From contig NZ_MRBS01000007.1 of NCBI RefSeq assembly GCF_001922585.1, forward strand, positions 124,001-188,000: a stretch of DNA of 64,000 bases, written 5' to 3'. The DNA comes from Pantoea sp. 1.19. Its GTDB lineage: Bacteria > Pseudomonadota > Gammaproteobacteria > Enterobacterales > Enterobacteriaceae. The notes beneath the pieces are model-generated. The model was not told where the DNA came from and made no database searches. It saw nothing but the letters and a program-made list of their open reading frames with translations. The position numbers and the translations under genes are program-made. Below are positions 1-8,307 of the stretch, piece after piece (the first letter of the stretch is position 1; the number at the start of each line of letters is the position of its first letter).

Positions 1-1017
1 CAGTGCGGCAAAGACATAGCCTTCGGTCGACATGCCCAGCCAGGCGGGATCAACGGTCGCCTGCTGCACGCTGCTAAACAGATCGAACAGGCCAATAATG
101 ATCACCAGGCTGGTGTCTTTAAACAGCGCGATGATGGTGTTAACCAGTCCGGGGATGGTCAGCTTCAGCGCCTGCGGCAGAATCACCAGCAGCTGGGTTT
201 TCCAGTAGCCCAGCGCCAGCGACTGCGCCGCCTCATACTGCCCTTTGGGCAGCGCCTGCAGGCCGCCGCGTACCACTTCGGCCACGTAGGCCGACTGGAA
301 CAAAATCACTCCGACCAGCGCGCGCACCAGCTTGTCAATGCTGGTGCCCTCGGCCATAAACAGCGGCAGCATTACCGAGGCCATAAACAGCACGGTTATC
401 AGCGGCACGCCGCGCCAGAATTCGATAAATATCACGCACAATGAGCGCACGATGGGCAGGCTGGAGCGCCGCCCCAGCGCCAACAGGATCCCCAGCGGCA
501 GGGCCCCGGCGATGCCCACCGCGGCGATGATCAGCGTCAGCGTCAGGCCGCCCCACTGGCGGGTTTCTACCCGCTCCAGTCCCAGATAGCCCCCGTACAG
601 TAGCAGCCATACCAGCAGCGGACAGGCCAGCGCCCAACAGGCGATGTAGCGACCGCGGCGCGGCATTGCACGGAAAAACAGCGGTAGCAGGCTCAGCAGG
701 GTAATCGCCAGCGCCAGATTAATCCGCCAGCGCTGTTCGTGCGGATAGAGGCCATACATAAACTGGCCAAACCGGGCGTGAATAAACACCCAGCAGGCGC
801 CCTCTTTAGTGCAGTCAGCGCGGGTAGTCCCTACCCAGTTGGCCTGCACAATCAGCCAGTTTACCGCCGGGGGGATCAGCGTCCACATCAGCCACAGGCA
901 GCCCAGCGTCAGCAGCGAGTTGCTCCAGCTGGAGAACAGATTTTTGCGTGCCCAGGCGGCTCCCTTACCCAGCGGCGTAGAGGGAATCGGCGGTGCGTCA
1001 TGGGAGGTGATGGTCAT
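1..1017 (-). CDS. yhdY: Amino-acid ABC transporter permease YhdY (AapM type), partial
   Basis: Inner-membrane permease of a general polar amino-acid ABC importer, pairing with YhdX. The visible 339 codons run from ATG at 1017 to the window edge; about 25-30 C-terminal residues lie outside, so this is a truncation by the window and not a broken gene. Several hydrophobic segments are visible, and the C-terminal half has the binding-protein-dependent permease EAA loop (EAAQSLALGYWKTQL), which contacts the ATPase. The gene starts 13 bp after the yhdX stop, so it is translated from the same mRNA. The ATPase gene (yhdZ) is expected just beyond the edge. The family assignment is secure; the exact substrate range is inferred from the Aap/Bzt family. 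Confidence 0.93.
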   Translation of the reverse strand, partial: MTITSHDAPPIPSTPLGKGAAWARKNLFSSWSNSLLTLGCLWLMWTLIPPAVNWLIVQANWVGTTRADCTKEGACWVFIHARFGQFMYGLYPHEQRWRINLALAITLLSLLPLFFRAMPRRGRYIACWALACPLLVWLLLYGGYLGLERVETRQWGGLTLTLIIAAVGIAGALPLGILLALGRRSSLPIVRSLCVIFIEFWRGVPLITVLFMASVMLPLFMAEGTSIDKLVRALVGVILFQSAYVAEVVRGGLQALPKGQYEAAQSLALGYWKTQLLVILPQALKLTIPGLVNTIIALFKDTSLVIIIGLFDLFSSVQQATVDPAWLGMSTEGYVFAAL

Positions 1018-1030
1018 GATTTTTCTCCGG

Positions 1031-2209
1031 TTACCGCTCGACCAGCGCGATTTTTCGGTTGTACAGGTTCATCAGCAGCGAAATGCTCAGGCTGATTAGC
1101 AGATAGACGCCCATGGTAATGGCGATGGTTTCAATCGCCTGGCCGGTCTGGTTGAGTACCGTACCGGCGAACAGCGACACCATATCGGGGTAGCCGATCG
1201 CCGCGGCCAGCGACGAGTTTTTGACGATATTCAGGTACTGGCTGGTCAGGGGCGGAATGATTACCCGCATCGCCTGCGGAATAATCACCTGACGCAGGGT
1301 GACCGGATGGGGCAGACCCAGCGATCGCGCCGCCTCGTGTTGGCCCAGCGGCACCGACTGAATACCCGAGCGGATCACTTCCGCGATAAACGCCGAGGTA
1401 TAGATAGACAGCGCCAGGGTCAATGCTGCCAGCTCCGGAATCAGCACCAGACCGCCGCGGAAATTAAAACCGCGCAGCTGCGGGATGTCCCAGTGCAGAC
1501 CGGCGCCAAACAGCAGCTGTGCCAGCAGCGGAAAGCCGATCAGCATCAGCAGCGCCCACGGCCAGCTGCGGCGGAACTGCCCGGTTTTCACCTGGCGGTT
1601 GCGGTGATAGCGCGCCAGCCCGATGCTACCGCCGATGGCCAGCGCCAACGCCAGCAGCAGCGGCAGGGTACCCGCCGCCCACAGCGGGGCGGGAATGTAG
1701 AGGCCGCGGTTACTGATAAAGCTCAGATCAAACGCGCTCAGCGCCTGGCGCGGACCCGGCAGGTTGCGCAGCACTGCGAAGTACCAGAAGAAGATCTGCA
1801 GCAGCGGTGGGATGTTGCGGAAGGTCTCGACCCAGATGTTGGCGATGTTGCGCAGCAGCCAGTTGTCTGACAGGCGCGCCAGACCAATGATCACGCCGAG
1901 CACGGAGGCCAAAACAATACAGAGCGCTGAGACCAGCAGGGTGTTGGTCAACCCCACCAGAAAGACGCGGGCATAGGTGTCCCCTTCGGTGTAATCAATC
2001 AGGTGCTGCACGATGCCGAAACCGGCACTGCGTTCCAGAAAGCCAAAGCCAGAGGTAATCCCGCGGTTGGCTAAATTAACTATCGTGTTGTGCATCAAAT
2101 AGCCGGCCACCGCCAGCACGGCGAGGATCGCGGCTATCTGATAGACCCATGCGCGCACCGCTGGATTGGCAAAGGAGACATCCTTTTTCACGGTTGGGCG
2201 TTGAGACAT
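1031..2209 (-). CDS. yhdX: Amino-acid ABC transporter permease YhdX (AapQ type)
   Basis: First permease subunit of the yhdWXYZ importer, 392 aa, close to the 393 aa of the E. coli protein. It has an N-terminal membrane segment, a large central insert typical of AapQ, and the EAA loop (GQHEAARSLGLPHPVTLRQV) near the C-terminus. A GTG two codons upstream (2213-2215) is also in frame. I prefer ATG at 2209, because the GAGG Shine-Dalgarno sequence is 7 nt from that ATG but only 1 nt from the GTG. A strong G+C-rich hairpin separates the gene from yhdW. It belongs to a minus-strand operon probably driven by the sigma-54 promoter upstream of yhdW. Confidence 0.94.
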   Translation of the reverse strand: MSQRPTVKKDVSFANPAVRAWVYQIAAILAVLAVAGYLMHNTIVNLANRGITSGFGFLERSAGFGIVQHLIDYTEGDTYARVFLVGLTNTLLVSALCIVLASVLGVIIGLARLSDNWLLRNIANIWVETFRNIPPLLQIFFWYFAVLRNLPGPRQALSAFDLSFISNRGLYIPAPLWAAGTLPLLLALALAIGGSIGLARYHRNRQVKTGQFRRSWPWALLMLIGFPLLAQLLFGAGLHWDIPQLRGFNFRGGLVLIPELAALTLALSIYTSAFIAEVIRSGIQSVPLGQHEAARSLGLPHPVTLRQVIIPQAMRVIIPPLTSQYLNIVKNSSLAAAIGYPDMVSLFAGTVLNQTGQAIETIAITMGVYLLISLSISLLMNLYNRKIALVER

Positions 2210-2240
2210 AGTCACACCTCAGCAACGGAGAGTCCGGGAG

Positions 2241-2265
2241 CGGGCGCGATCGCGGATCGCGCCCG
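2241..2265 (-). repeat. Intergenic hairpin between yhdW and yhdX
   Basis: A perfect inverted repeat: an 11-bp stem (CGGGCGCGATC on each arm) around a 3-nt loop, lying in the 68 bp between the binding-protein gene and the first permease gene. There is no T-run after it on the minus strand, so it is not a typical terminator. In other ABC operons such hairpins stabilise the upstream binding-protein mRNA and lower permease expression. That role here is inferred. Confidence 0.6.
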
Positions 2266-2277
2266 GGGGGCAGGGGA

Positions 2278-3303
2278 TCAGCGCACCGGTGGGGCGTACT
2301 GAATACCGCCGTCTTTCCACAGGGCATTCTGACCGCGGGCAATCTTCAGTGCGCTGTCTTTGCCGACGTTGCGATCAAAGCTCTCCTGATAGTTCCCGAC
2401 CTGCTTGATAATGTTAAAAGCCCACTTATTGTCGAGCTTCAGATCTTTGCCGAAATCCCCCTCAGAGCCGAGCAGGTGTGCCATATCCGGCGTGGCAGGT
2501 TTAGCGGCCATCTGCTCAACGTTTTTCGAGTTGATGCCCATCTCCTCTGCGTTGAGCATGGCGTTAAACGACCACTTCACGATAGTGAACCAGTCATCAT
2601 CACCGCGGCGCACCAGCGGGCCCAGCGGCTCTTTCGAAATCACTTCGGGCAGCACGATAAATTCATCCGGTTTACCCAGCTTGATGCGCAGCGCATACAG
2701 CTGCGACTGGTCGGAGGCGAGGGTGTCGCAGCGACCGCTGTCCAGCGCTTTGGCGGATTCATCCGAGCGATCAAAGGTGACCGGAGTGTACTGCATCTTA
2801 TTGGCTTTAAAGTAGTCCGCGACGTTCAGCTCGGTGTCGGTGCCGGCCTGAATACAGACGGTGGCGCCGTCCAGCTCTTTGGCGCTGGAGAGCCCGGCCT
2901 TTTTATGGGTCAGAAAGCCAATACCGTCGTAGTAGTTAACGCCGGCAAACATAAAGCCCATGCCGCCGTCGCGCGCCGAAGTCCAGGTGGTGTTGCGCGA
3001 CAGAATATCGACCTCACCGGACTGCAGCGCGGTGAAACGCTCTTTCGCGGTGAGCGGGGTATATTTCACTTTGTTGGCGTCGCCAAAGATCGCCGCGGCG
3101 GTGGCCCGGCAAATGTCGACGTCCAGCCCGGTAAACGAGCCGCTGGCGTCGGCGTAGGAGAAACCGGGTAAGCCATCACTAATCCCGCACTGCACAAACC
3201 CTTTCTTTTTAATGGCATCCAGCGTCGCACCGGCATGAGCCTGATGGGCAACCGTAAACAGGCCGGCAGCAGCGACCAGGGTGGAGAGCATCATTTTATT
3301 CAT
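2278..3303 (-). CDS. yhdW: Periplasmic amino-acid binding protein YhdW (AapJ type)
   Basis: Substrate-binding protein of the yhdWXYZ importer, 341 aa. It opens with a Sec signal peptide of about 24 residues (basic MNK start, hydrophobic core, AHA cleavage site), followed by a SBP_bac_3 fold (GFVQCGISDGLPGFSYAD, then GLDVDICRATAAAIFGD). Start ATG 3303 has an AGGA Shine-Dalgarno sequence 6 nt upstream. A start 12 codons earlier would spoil the signal peptide. E. coli K-12 yhdW is usually listed as a pseudogene; here the frame is intact. Upstream lies a good sigma-54 promoter with paired NtrC-like sites, which would make the operon a nitrogen-starvation scavenging system. Confidence 0.93.
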   Translation of the reverse strand: MNKMMLSTLVAAAGLFTVAHQAHAGATLDAIKKKGFVQCGISDGLPGFSYADASGSFTGLDVDICRATAAAIFGDANKVKYTPLTAKERFTALQSGEVDILSRNTTWTSARDGGMGFMFAGVNYYDGIGFLTHKKAGLSSAKELDGATVCIQAGTDTELNVADYFKANKMQYTPVTFDRSDESAKALDSGRCDTLASDQSQLYALRIKLGKPDEFIVLPEVISKEPLGPLVRRGDDDWFTIVKWSFNAMLNAEEMGINSKNVEQMAAKPATPDMAHLLGSEGDFGKDLKLDNKWAFNIIKQVGNYQESFDRNVGKDSALKIARGQNALWKDGGIQYAPPVR

Positions 3304-3394
3304 AAAGCATCCTGTGTGGCGTGTGTGCATTATTTTCATTAGCGCATATCGCGATGCGTTTTACCTGTCTGTGGCGATCAGCCATTCACGACTT

Positions 3395-3411
3395 TGCAAG
3401 GGCGATGCCAA
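3395..3411 (-). promoter_or_regulatory. Sigma-54 (-24/-12) promoter of yhdWXYZ
   Basis: Read on the minus strand from 3411 the sequence is TTGGCATCGCCCTTGCA. It has the invariant GG (3409-3408) and GC (3397-3396) separated by exactly 10 nt, and matches the sigma-54 consensus TGGCAC-N5-TTGCA at all but one position. Transcription would start near 3384, giving a leader of about 80 nt before the yhdW ATG. The yhdWXYZ operon is reported to be NtrC-dependent in E. coli, and rpoN lies elsewhere in this window. Confidence 0.8.
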
Positions 3412-3484
3412 CGTTGCAAAACCACGAATTCATTGGAAAGGATTATTAATACTCTGAGGCAGGCTGAAAGTTTCGTTAATATGA

Positions 3485-3531
3485 CGCACTATGAAGAAGC
3501 AAAAAAAGACGGGGCGATCACAATTGGTGCA
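3485..3531. promoter_or_regulatory. Paired NtrC-like enhancer sites upstream of yhdW
   Basis: Two 17-bp sites each match the E. coli glnA NtrC site at 11 of 17 positions, each with one strong half. The first is 3485-3501 (CGCACTA half) and the second is 3515-3531 (TTGGTGCA half). Their centres fall about 109 and 139 bp upstream of the start predicted from the -24/-12 element, three helical turns apart. This is the same geometry as the -108 and -140 sites at glnA. The placement makes the call stronger than the sequence match alone. Confidence 0.6.
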
Positions 3532-3709
3532 TTTGGATTATCAGTTTTTTCGTAAAGTGAGGAAAGATGCATCCTATTGAAATAAAAAGAAGTTGTGGGG
3601 GAAATTATTGCTGATGTCACTATTAACATGAGAATAATCTGTAGTGTCTTTTACGGTACAGCTGGCGGGAAAGCGCCGTACCGTGATCAGAGCGGTGCAG
3701 AAAAAATAA

Positions 3710-3889
3710 TTACATCAGCTCCCGTTGACGAATATGAGCGCAGTCTACCAAATCAAGTGGGTTATGCGAGGCCATATTGCGGCATTTTTCTGAGTCATTA
3801 GTCAATATTTCAATCAGATACATAATGCCGATATCCATCAGCAAAGCCGCAATCACCAACGCGACAATCCAGGTATATTTACGAATCAT
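3710..3889 (-). CDS. yhdU: Small membrane protein YhdU
   Basis: A 59-residue protein, easily missed by length filters. It starts MIRKYTWIVALVIAALLMD and has one N-terminal transmembrane segment (about residues 6-26) followed by a short polar tail with two cysteines (EKCRNMASHNPLDLVDC). E. coli YhdU is also 59 aa, starts MIRKY, and shares the KCRNM and NPL-LV-C pattern, so the match is specific. The ATG at 3889 has AAAGG 7 nt upstream. It lies downstream of fis on the same strand but beyond the fis terminator, so a separate promoter or read-through is needed. Its function is not known. In E. coli yhdJ sits nearby; it is absent here. Confidence 0.85.
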   Translation of the reverse strand: MIRKYTWIVALVIAALLMDIGIMYLIEILTNDSEKCRNMASHNPLDLVDCAHIRQRELM

Positions 3890-3923
3890 AGCATGACCTT
3901 TATTCGGTATTACCGAACCGGAT

Positions 3924-3961
3924 AAAAAAAAAGCGCCTTGCCGGTGAGAGCAAAAGCGCTT
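3924..3961 (-). terminator. Rho-independent terminator of dusB-fis
   Basis: On the minus strand a hairpin with AGCGC/GCGCT outer arms (3931-3960) and a TTTGC/GCAA inner stem is followed by eight T residues. It sits about 20 bp after the fis stop codon. Confidence 0.85.
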
Positions 3962-3981
3962 TATTACGTCAGCATGAACGC

Positions 3982-4278
3982 TTAGTTCATGCCGTATTTT
4001 TTCAGTTTTTTACGCAGAGTACCGCGGTTGATGCCCATCATCAGGGCCGCACGGGTCTGGTTGCCACGGGTATACTGCATCACCATGTCCAACAGTGGCT
4101 GTTCAACTTCAGCCAGTACCAGCTCATACAGGTCGTTAACATCCTGACCGTTCAGTTGAGCAAAATAGTTCTTCAGTGCCTGTTTGACCGAATCACGAAG
4201 CGGCTTTTGAGTCACCTGATCCTGTGAGTTTACGGTGGAAACGGTTAGTACGTCAGAATTTACGCGTTGTTCGAACAT
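3982..4278 (-). CDS. fis: DNA-binding nucleoid protein Fis
   Basis: Factor for inversion stimulation, 98 aa, the invariant enterobacterial length. It is a homodimeric DNA-bending protein that activates rRNA promoters and acts in site-specific recombination. The N-terminal beta-hairpin arm ([19 protein letters not shown]) is followed by four helices. The C-terminal helix-turn-helix ([20 protein letters not shown]) is essentially identical to E. coli. The gene is the second of the dusB-fis operon, 24 bp after dusB, and shares its growth-rate-controlled promoter. Confidence 0.99.
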
Positions 4279-4302
4279 AGTTCTGTCAGCTCTTTATTTC
4301 GT

Positions 4303-5268
4303 TTACGCAAGATTTTCGAAGTATGCCTCCAACGCCTCCAGCTGTTCGCTGGCATCCTCAATGGCGTTGAATGTGCGCCGAAACTGGTCGTTCGGGGCGT
4401 GCTCCTGGAGATACCAGGAGACGTGCTTTCGCGCAATACGGTATCCTTTGCCTGGACCATAAAAGTCGTGCAACTCACGTATGTGCGAGACTAGCAAGCG
4501 CTTGACCTCTGCCAGCGGCAGCGGGGCAAGCAGCTCCCCGGTGTCCAGATAATGCTGGATTTCCCGGAAGATCCACGGTCTTCCCTGAGCAGCGCGGCCT
4601 ATCATCAGGGCATCGGCCCCCGTATAGTCAAGCACTGCTCTGGCTTTGTGCGGGTCAGTTATGTCGCCATTCGCGATAACCGGAATGGAAACACTCTGCT
4701 TAACTGTCCGAATGCTGTCGTACTCGGCTTCCCCGTTGAACAAACAGGCGCGCGTGCGTCCATGTATCGTCAGGGCCTGAATACCACTGCGTTCAGCCAA
4801 TTGGGCAATCTCGACACAGTTCCGATGTTCTGGATCCCAGCCTGTGCGAATCTTCAGCGTGACCGGCACGTCCACTGCATTCACTACCGCAGAGAGGATG
4901 GATTGCACCAGCTCCGGGTACTGCAGCAGCGCCGAGCCTGCCATCTTCCGATTCACTTTTTTCGCCGGACACCCCATATTAATGTCGATCAGCTGTGCAC
5001 CTGCCTCAACATTAACCCGGGCGGCCTGGGCCATATCATCGGGATCGCAACCGGCAATCTGCACGGCGCGAATGCCTGGCTCATCACTGTGCACCATGCG
5101 CAGGCGGGATTTGTCGCTGGCCCACACTTCCGGGTTCGACGACAGCATCTCCGAGACCGCCATGCCAGCGCCCATCTCATGACACAACGCCCGAAAAGGC
5201 CTGTCGGTAATACCGGCCATGGGGGCTGCAATCAGTCGATTTTTTAGCTGGTGGTGTCCAATACGCAT
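4303..5268 (-). CDS. dusB: tRNA-dihydrouridine synthase B
   Basis: FMN-dependent enzyme that reduces uridine to dihydrouridine in the tRNA D-loop. 321 aa, identical in length to E. coli DusB when started at ATG 5268 ([19 protein letters not shown]). An upstream in-frame start would add 28 residues with no counterpart and would begin inside the promoter. The TIM-barrel N-terminus ([12 protein letters not shown]) and the catalytic cysteine loop [13 protein letters not shown] are present, together with the family signature in the middle of the barrel. It is the first gene of the operon that carries fis. Confidence 0.97.
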   Translation of the reverse strand: MRIGHHQLKNRLIAAPMAGITDRPFRALCHEMGAGMAVSEMLSSNPEVWASDKSRLRMVHSDEPGIRAVQIAGCDPDDMAQAARVNVEAGAQLIDINMGCPAKKVNRKMAGSALLQYPELVQSILSAVVNAVDVPVTLKIRTGWDPEHRNCVEIAQLAERSGIQALTIHGRTRACLFNGEAEYDSIRTVKQSVSIPVIANGDITDPHKARAVLDYTGADALMIGRAAQGRPWIFREIQHYLDTGELLAPLPLAEVKRLLVSHIRELHDFYGPGKGYRIARKHVSWYLQEHAPNDQFRRTFNAIEDASEQLEALEAYFENLA

Positions 5269-5306
5269 GAAGTTGGGATGGCCATACTCTGTCTGCAAGG
5301 CGGCGT

Positions 5307-5335
5307 ATATTACGCATTTTTTACCGAAGATGAAA
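5307..5335 (-). promoter_or_regulatory. dusB-fis sigma-70 promoter
   Basis: On the minus strand -35 TTTCAT (5335-5330), a 17-bp spacer and -10 TAATAT (5312-5307), followed by a G+C-rich discriminator (ACGCCGCC). The E. coli fis promoter has the same hexamers and a C/G-rich start region, which supports stringent and growth-phase control here as well. Flanking A/T tracts could hold Fis autoregulatory sites, but I did not map them. Confidence 0.75.
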
Positions 5336-5482
5336 GGCCAAACTTTGAACAATCCGCGGTAAAAGCACGCCGCGATCGGCGATAATCAGTACAGAGATAT
5401 TTTTTCTTCTTTTATTACAGTGGGTTGAAAAAAAATACCCAGCGGTTGAGCAAAAATTTTTCTTTAATGTGAGCCAGTTAAC

Positions 5483-5527
5483 ACTATAAAAAACGTCACA
5501 AGGCGCTTTCGGCGCTACATGTGACGT
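5483..5527 (-). terminator. Rho-independent terminator after prmA
   Basis: On the minus strand the arms ACGTCACA (5520-5527) and TGTGACGT (5493-5500) enclose an inner GCGC stem-loop and are followed directly by TTTTTTATAG. It ends the yhdT-panF-prmA unit before the dusB promoter. Confidence 0.8.
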
Positions 5528-5534
5528 CCTTTGT

Positions 5535-5573
5535 GGCGGCTAAACGGGTGAGATTTTCGCCAGTTTAGCCGCC
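5535..5573 (-). repeat. Second inverted repeat downstream of prmA
   Basis: Perfect 11-bp arms (GGCGGCTAAAC and GTTTAGCCGCC) around a 17-nt loop, 12 bp after the prmA stop codon. It has no T-run. It probably protects the mRNA 3' end or works together with the adjacent terminator. Confidence 0.55.
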
Positions 5574-5585
5574 GGCGCGGCGCGA

Positions 5586-6470
5586 TCAGGCCCGCTTCAC
5601 GCCGGTGATGCGCACCCACTCCTCTTTCACCGCGACCGGATCCAGCGCAAAGTCGTTGCCATAGGCTTCGCATACGCCCTCCGCCTGACTCTCCAGCACG
5701 CCGGAGAGGCCCAAATGACCGCCGGCCTTCGGCAATACGCTAATCAGCGGCGCCAGTTCCCGCAGCGGGCCGGCGAGGATGTTAGCCACCACCACATCGG
5801 CCTGCAGCCCTTCCGGCTGCTGATGCGGCAGAAACAGCGTCAGGCGGTCGGCGACACCGTTACGGGTGGCGTTGTCGCGGCTGGCCTGAATCGCCTGCGG
5901 ATCGATATCAATGCCGATCGCCTGCGCGGCGCCCAGCTTCAGCGCGGCGATGGCCAGAATGCCGGACCCGCAGCCAAAATCGATCACCGTCTTACCCTGT
6001 AAATCCAGCCCGTCGAGCCAGGCAAGGCACAGCGCGGTGGTCGGGTGTGTACCGGTGCCAAACGCCAGACCGGGGTCGAGCATCACGTTAACCGCCTCCG
6101 GGTCCGGTACGTCGCGCCAGCTCGGACAGATCCACAGCCGCTCCCCAAAGCGCATCGGGTGGAAGTTGGCCATCCACTCGCGCTCCCAGTCTTTGTCTTC
6201 CAGCTGCTCAATTTTGTGGTGGAAATCCGGTCCCGGTATTGGCTGCCCGGCCAGCATCGCCACCACGGCCGCCATGTCGGTTTCCGCATCAAACAGGCCG
6301 ATCACGTCGGTGTCGCCCCACAGGCGCGTTTCGCCCGGCAGCGGCTCAAATACCGGCGTATCGTGGGTATCTTCGAAGGTGACGGAGACGGCGTCGCACG
6401 CCATCAGCGCATCACCCAGCGCTTCGGCGAGGGCGCCGGTGGTATTAATCTTCAGTTGAATCCAGGGCAT
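5586..6470 (-). CDS. prmA: Ribosomal protein L11 methyltransferase
   Basis: S-adenosylmethionine-dependent enzyme that trimethylates ribosomal protein L11. 294 aa (E. coli 293). The N-terminal substrate-recognition domain ([12 protein letters not shown]) is followed by a class I methyltransferase fold with the SAM loop [18 protein letters not shown] and the motif [10 protein letters not shown]. The start at 6470 removes a long upstream extension that lies inside panF. The gene begins 11 bp after panF, the usual panF-prmA pair. Confidence 0.97.
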   Translation of the reverse strand: MPWIQLKINTTGALAEALGDALMACDAVSVTFEDTHDTPVFEPLPGETRLWGDTDVIGLFDAETDMAAVVAMLAGQPIPGPDFHHKIEQLEDKDWEREWMANFHPMRFGERLWICPSWRDVPDPEAVNVMLDPGLAFGTGTHPTTALCLAWLDGLDLQGKTVIDFGCGSGILAIAALKLGAAQAIGIDIDPQAIQASRDNATRNGVADRLTLFLPHQQPEGLQADVVVANILAGPLRELAPLISVLPKAGGHLGLSGVLESQAEGVCEAYGNDFALDPVAVKEEWVRITGVKRA

Positions 6471-6481
6471 AGCGAGTCTCT

Positions 6482-7936
6482 TTATTTCACCGTTCCGGCC
6501 GCCGCGCGGTCGGTCGGTTGACCAAACGGGTTGCCGATTATAAAGGCCAGCAGGCTGAGCGCCAGCGCCGGTACAATCGGATGAAAGCCCCACGGCTGTA
6601 AACCGAGGGCCGCAAGCGAGGTATAGACGCCGGCGCCGATCACCATGGCGCTGAGCGCGCCGTGCGCATTGGCCTGCTGCCAGTAGAGTCCGAGCAGCAG
6701 CGGCCACAGGAACACTGCTTCCAGGCCACCAAACGCCAGCAGATTAAGCCAGATAATCATCTCCGGCGGTCGCCACGCCGCCAGCAGCAGCAGCAGGCCG
6801 AGCAGCAGGGTGACCAGCCCGGAGAGGCGTTTTAACCGGCGCTCGTTGTGGATCTGCTGCGGGCGAACGCGCAGGTAGAGATCTTTTACCAGCGTGGCGG
6901 ACGACTGCAGCAGTTGGGCATTGATGGTCGACATGATGGCGGCCATGGGCGCCGCGAGGAAGATCCCGGCGGCAAAAGGGGGCAGCACGGTGATCATCAG
7001 TGAAGGGATCACCTGATCAGGTACCGCCAGGTCCGGCAACACCGCGCGTCCCAGCACGCCGGCCAGATGCATCCCCAGCATCAGCACCGTGACGACCACG
7101 GTGCCGATCAGGATACCACGGTGGACCGCCTTGCTGTCTTTGTAGGAGATACAGCGCACCGCGGTGTGCGGCAGCCCTACTACGCCAAAGCAGACCAGCA
7201 CGGAAAACGAAGCCAGAAAGGTCGGGGTAATGATGCCGTCCACGCCGGAGACGCTCAGCAGGCGTGGATCGATAGCCTCCAGCCTGGCGACCGCACTGTG
7301 CATTCCCCCGGCCGCATGGATCACCGCGAACAGCAGCAAAAAGGTACCCGCCAGCATCACCAGCCCCTGCATCGCATCGTTCAGCACGCTGGCGCGAAAG
7401 CCGCCGAAGGCGGTATAGAGCGCGATCGTGGCGCCAAAAATAAGCAGTCCGGTGTCATACGGGATGCCCGCGGCGGTTTCCAGCAGGCGGGCGCCGCCGA
7501 TAAACTGTACGGTCATTGCGCCGATAAAGGCGACCAGCAGGCTGAGGCTGGCCAGCCAGACCAGCAGTGCGCTGCCGTAGCGGGCGTAGAGCATATCGTT
7601 AAGGGTAACCGCCTGATAGCGGCGGGCGAGAATGGCGAATTTTTTTCCCAGCAGGCCGAGCGACAGCCACACCGCCGGCACCTGAATCATCGCCAGCAAC
7701 ACCCAGCCGAGGCCATATTTATAGGCCGCGCCGGGGCCGCCAATGAACGAGCTGGCGCTGATGTAGGTGGTGGTCAGCGTCATCGCCAGCACGAAGCCGC
7801 CCATCGAGCGACTGCCGAGGAAGTATTCGCTAAGAAAGTTGCCGACGCGCCGCTGGCGCATGGCATACAGCGACAGCCCGGCGACCAGCAGCAGATAGCC
7901 GAGCAGCGGCAGAATAATGGCCAGTTGTGCACTCAC
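6482..7936 (-). CDS. panF: Sodium/pantothenate symporter
   Basis: Sodium-coupled uptake of pantothenate for coenzyme A synthesis; inner membrane, sodium:solute symporter family with about 12-13 membrane helices. 484 aa (E. coli 483) when started at GTG 7936, which overlaps the yhdT stop as GTGA, so translation is coupled. Family signatures include [20 protein letters not shown] and [18 protein letters not shown], both near-identical to E. coli PanF. Confidence 0.97.
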   Translation of the reverse strand: MSAQLAIILPLLGYLLLVAGLSLYAMRQRRVGNFLSEYFLGSRSMGGFVLAMTLTTTYISASSFIGGPGAAYKYGLGWVLLAMIQVPAVWLSLGLLGKKFAILARRYQAVTLNDMLYARYGSALLVWLASLSLLVAFIGAMTVQFIGGARLLETAAGIPYDTGLLIFGATIALYTAFGGFRASVLNDAMQGLVMLAGTFLLLFAVIHAAGGMHSAVARLEAIDPRLLSVSGVDGIITPTFLASFSVLVCFGVVGLPHTAVRCISYKDSKAVHRGILIGTVVVTVLMLGMHLAGVLGRAVLPDLAVPDQVIPSLMITVLPPFAAGIFLAAPMAAIMSTINAQLLQSSATLVKDLYLRVRPQQIHNERRLKRLSGLVTLLLGLLLLLAAWRPPEMIIWLNLLAFGGLEAVFLWPLLLGLYWQQANAHGALSAMVIGAGVYTSLAALGLQPWGFHPIVPALALSLLAFIIGNPFGQPTDRAAAGTVK

Positions 7937-8172
7937 TGCGGCGGATCCTCCAGCGACATCGCCTGGAAGATCCGGCGGACCATCAGCGCACACAGGCCGA
8001 TAAACAGCAGCGGTACCAGCAGGCAGGCCATCTCAAACCAGTGCGGCAGGCCGGTTATGCCCGGGGTATCGGTACCCAGCCAGGCGGCGAGCGCCCAGAG
8101 CAGCAGATAAGCGACGGCCAGCCCCAGTGACCAGCGGGCTTCGCGGTGCGCCTGAATAAAGCGGGGATCCAT
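7933..8172 (-). CDS. yhdT: Small inner-membrane protein YhdT
   Basis: 79-residue protein (E. coli YhdT about 80) with two hydrophobic segments (around residues 15-33 and 46-66) and charged ends. It is always found directly upstream of panF and overlaps it by 4 nt, so it may help the assembly or regulation of the symporter; that is inference. AGGA precedes ATG 8172 by 6 nt. The biochemical function is unknown. Confidence 0.9.
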   Translation of the reverse strand: MDPRFIQAHREARWSLGLAVAYLLLWALAAWLGTDTPGITGLPHWFEMACLLVPLLFIGLCALMVRRIFQAMSLEDPPQ

Positions 8173-8199
8173 CGGACATCCTCGTGATCAAAGAGGCGA

Positions 8200-8228
8200 A
8201 TTGTACGGGAGCGGCGGGGGGAACAAAA
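8200..8228 (-). promoter_or_regulatory. Possible promoter of yhdT-panF-prmA
   Basis: On the minus strand a good -10 (TACAAT, 8205-8200) lies 28 bp before yhdT. The -35 is poor: TTTTGT at 17-bp spacing, or TTGTTC at 15 bp. It is the only candidate between the accC terminator and yhdT. Confidence 0.4.
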
Positions 8229-8256
8229 GCCCCGGCCGTCAGCGGCGATGTGCGAT

Positions 8257-8282
8257 AAAAAAAGGGCCGGATGATCCGGCCC
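8257..8282 (-). terminator. Rho-independent terminator of accBC
   Basis: Perfect 8-bp arms (GGGCCGGA/TCCGGCCC) with a 3-nt loop, followed on the minus strand by seven T residues, 25 bp after the accC stop. Confidence 0.9.
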
Positions 8283-8307
8283 TCTGACTGGCGTGCGCGA
8301 TGCGCCG

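Noticed and set aside
3595-3801. Plus-strand 68-codon frame near yhdU
   Set aside because: Overlaps the conserved yhdU frame on the other strand and has no recognisable features.
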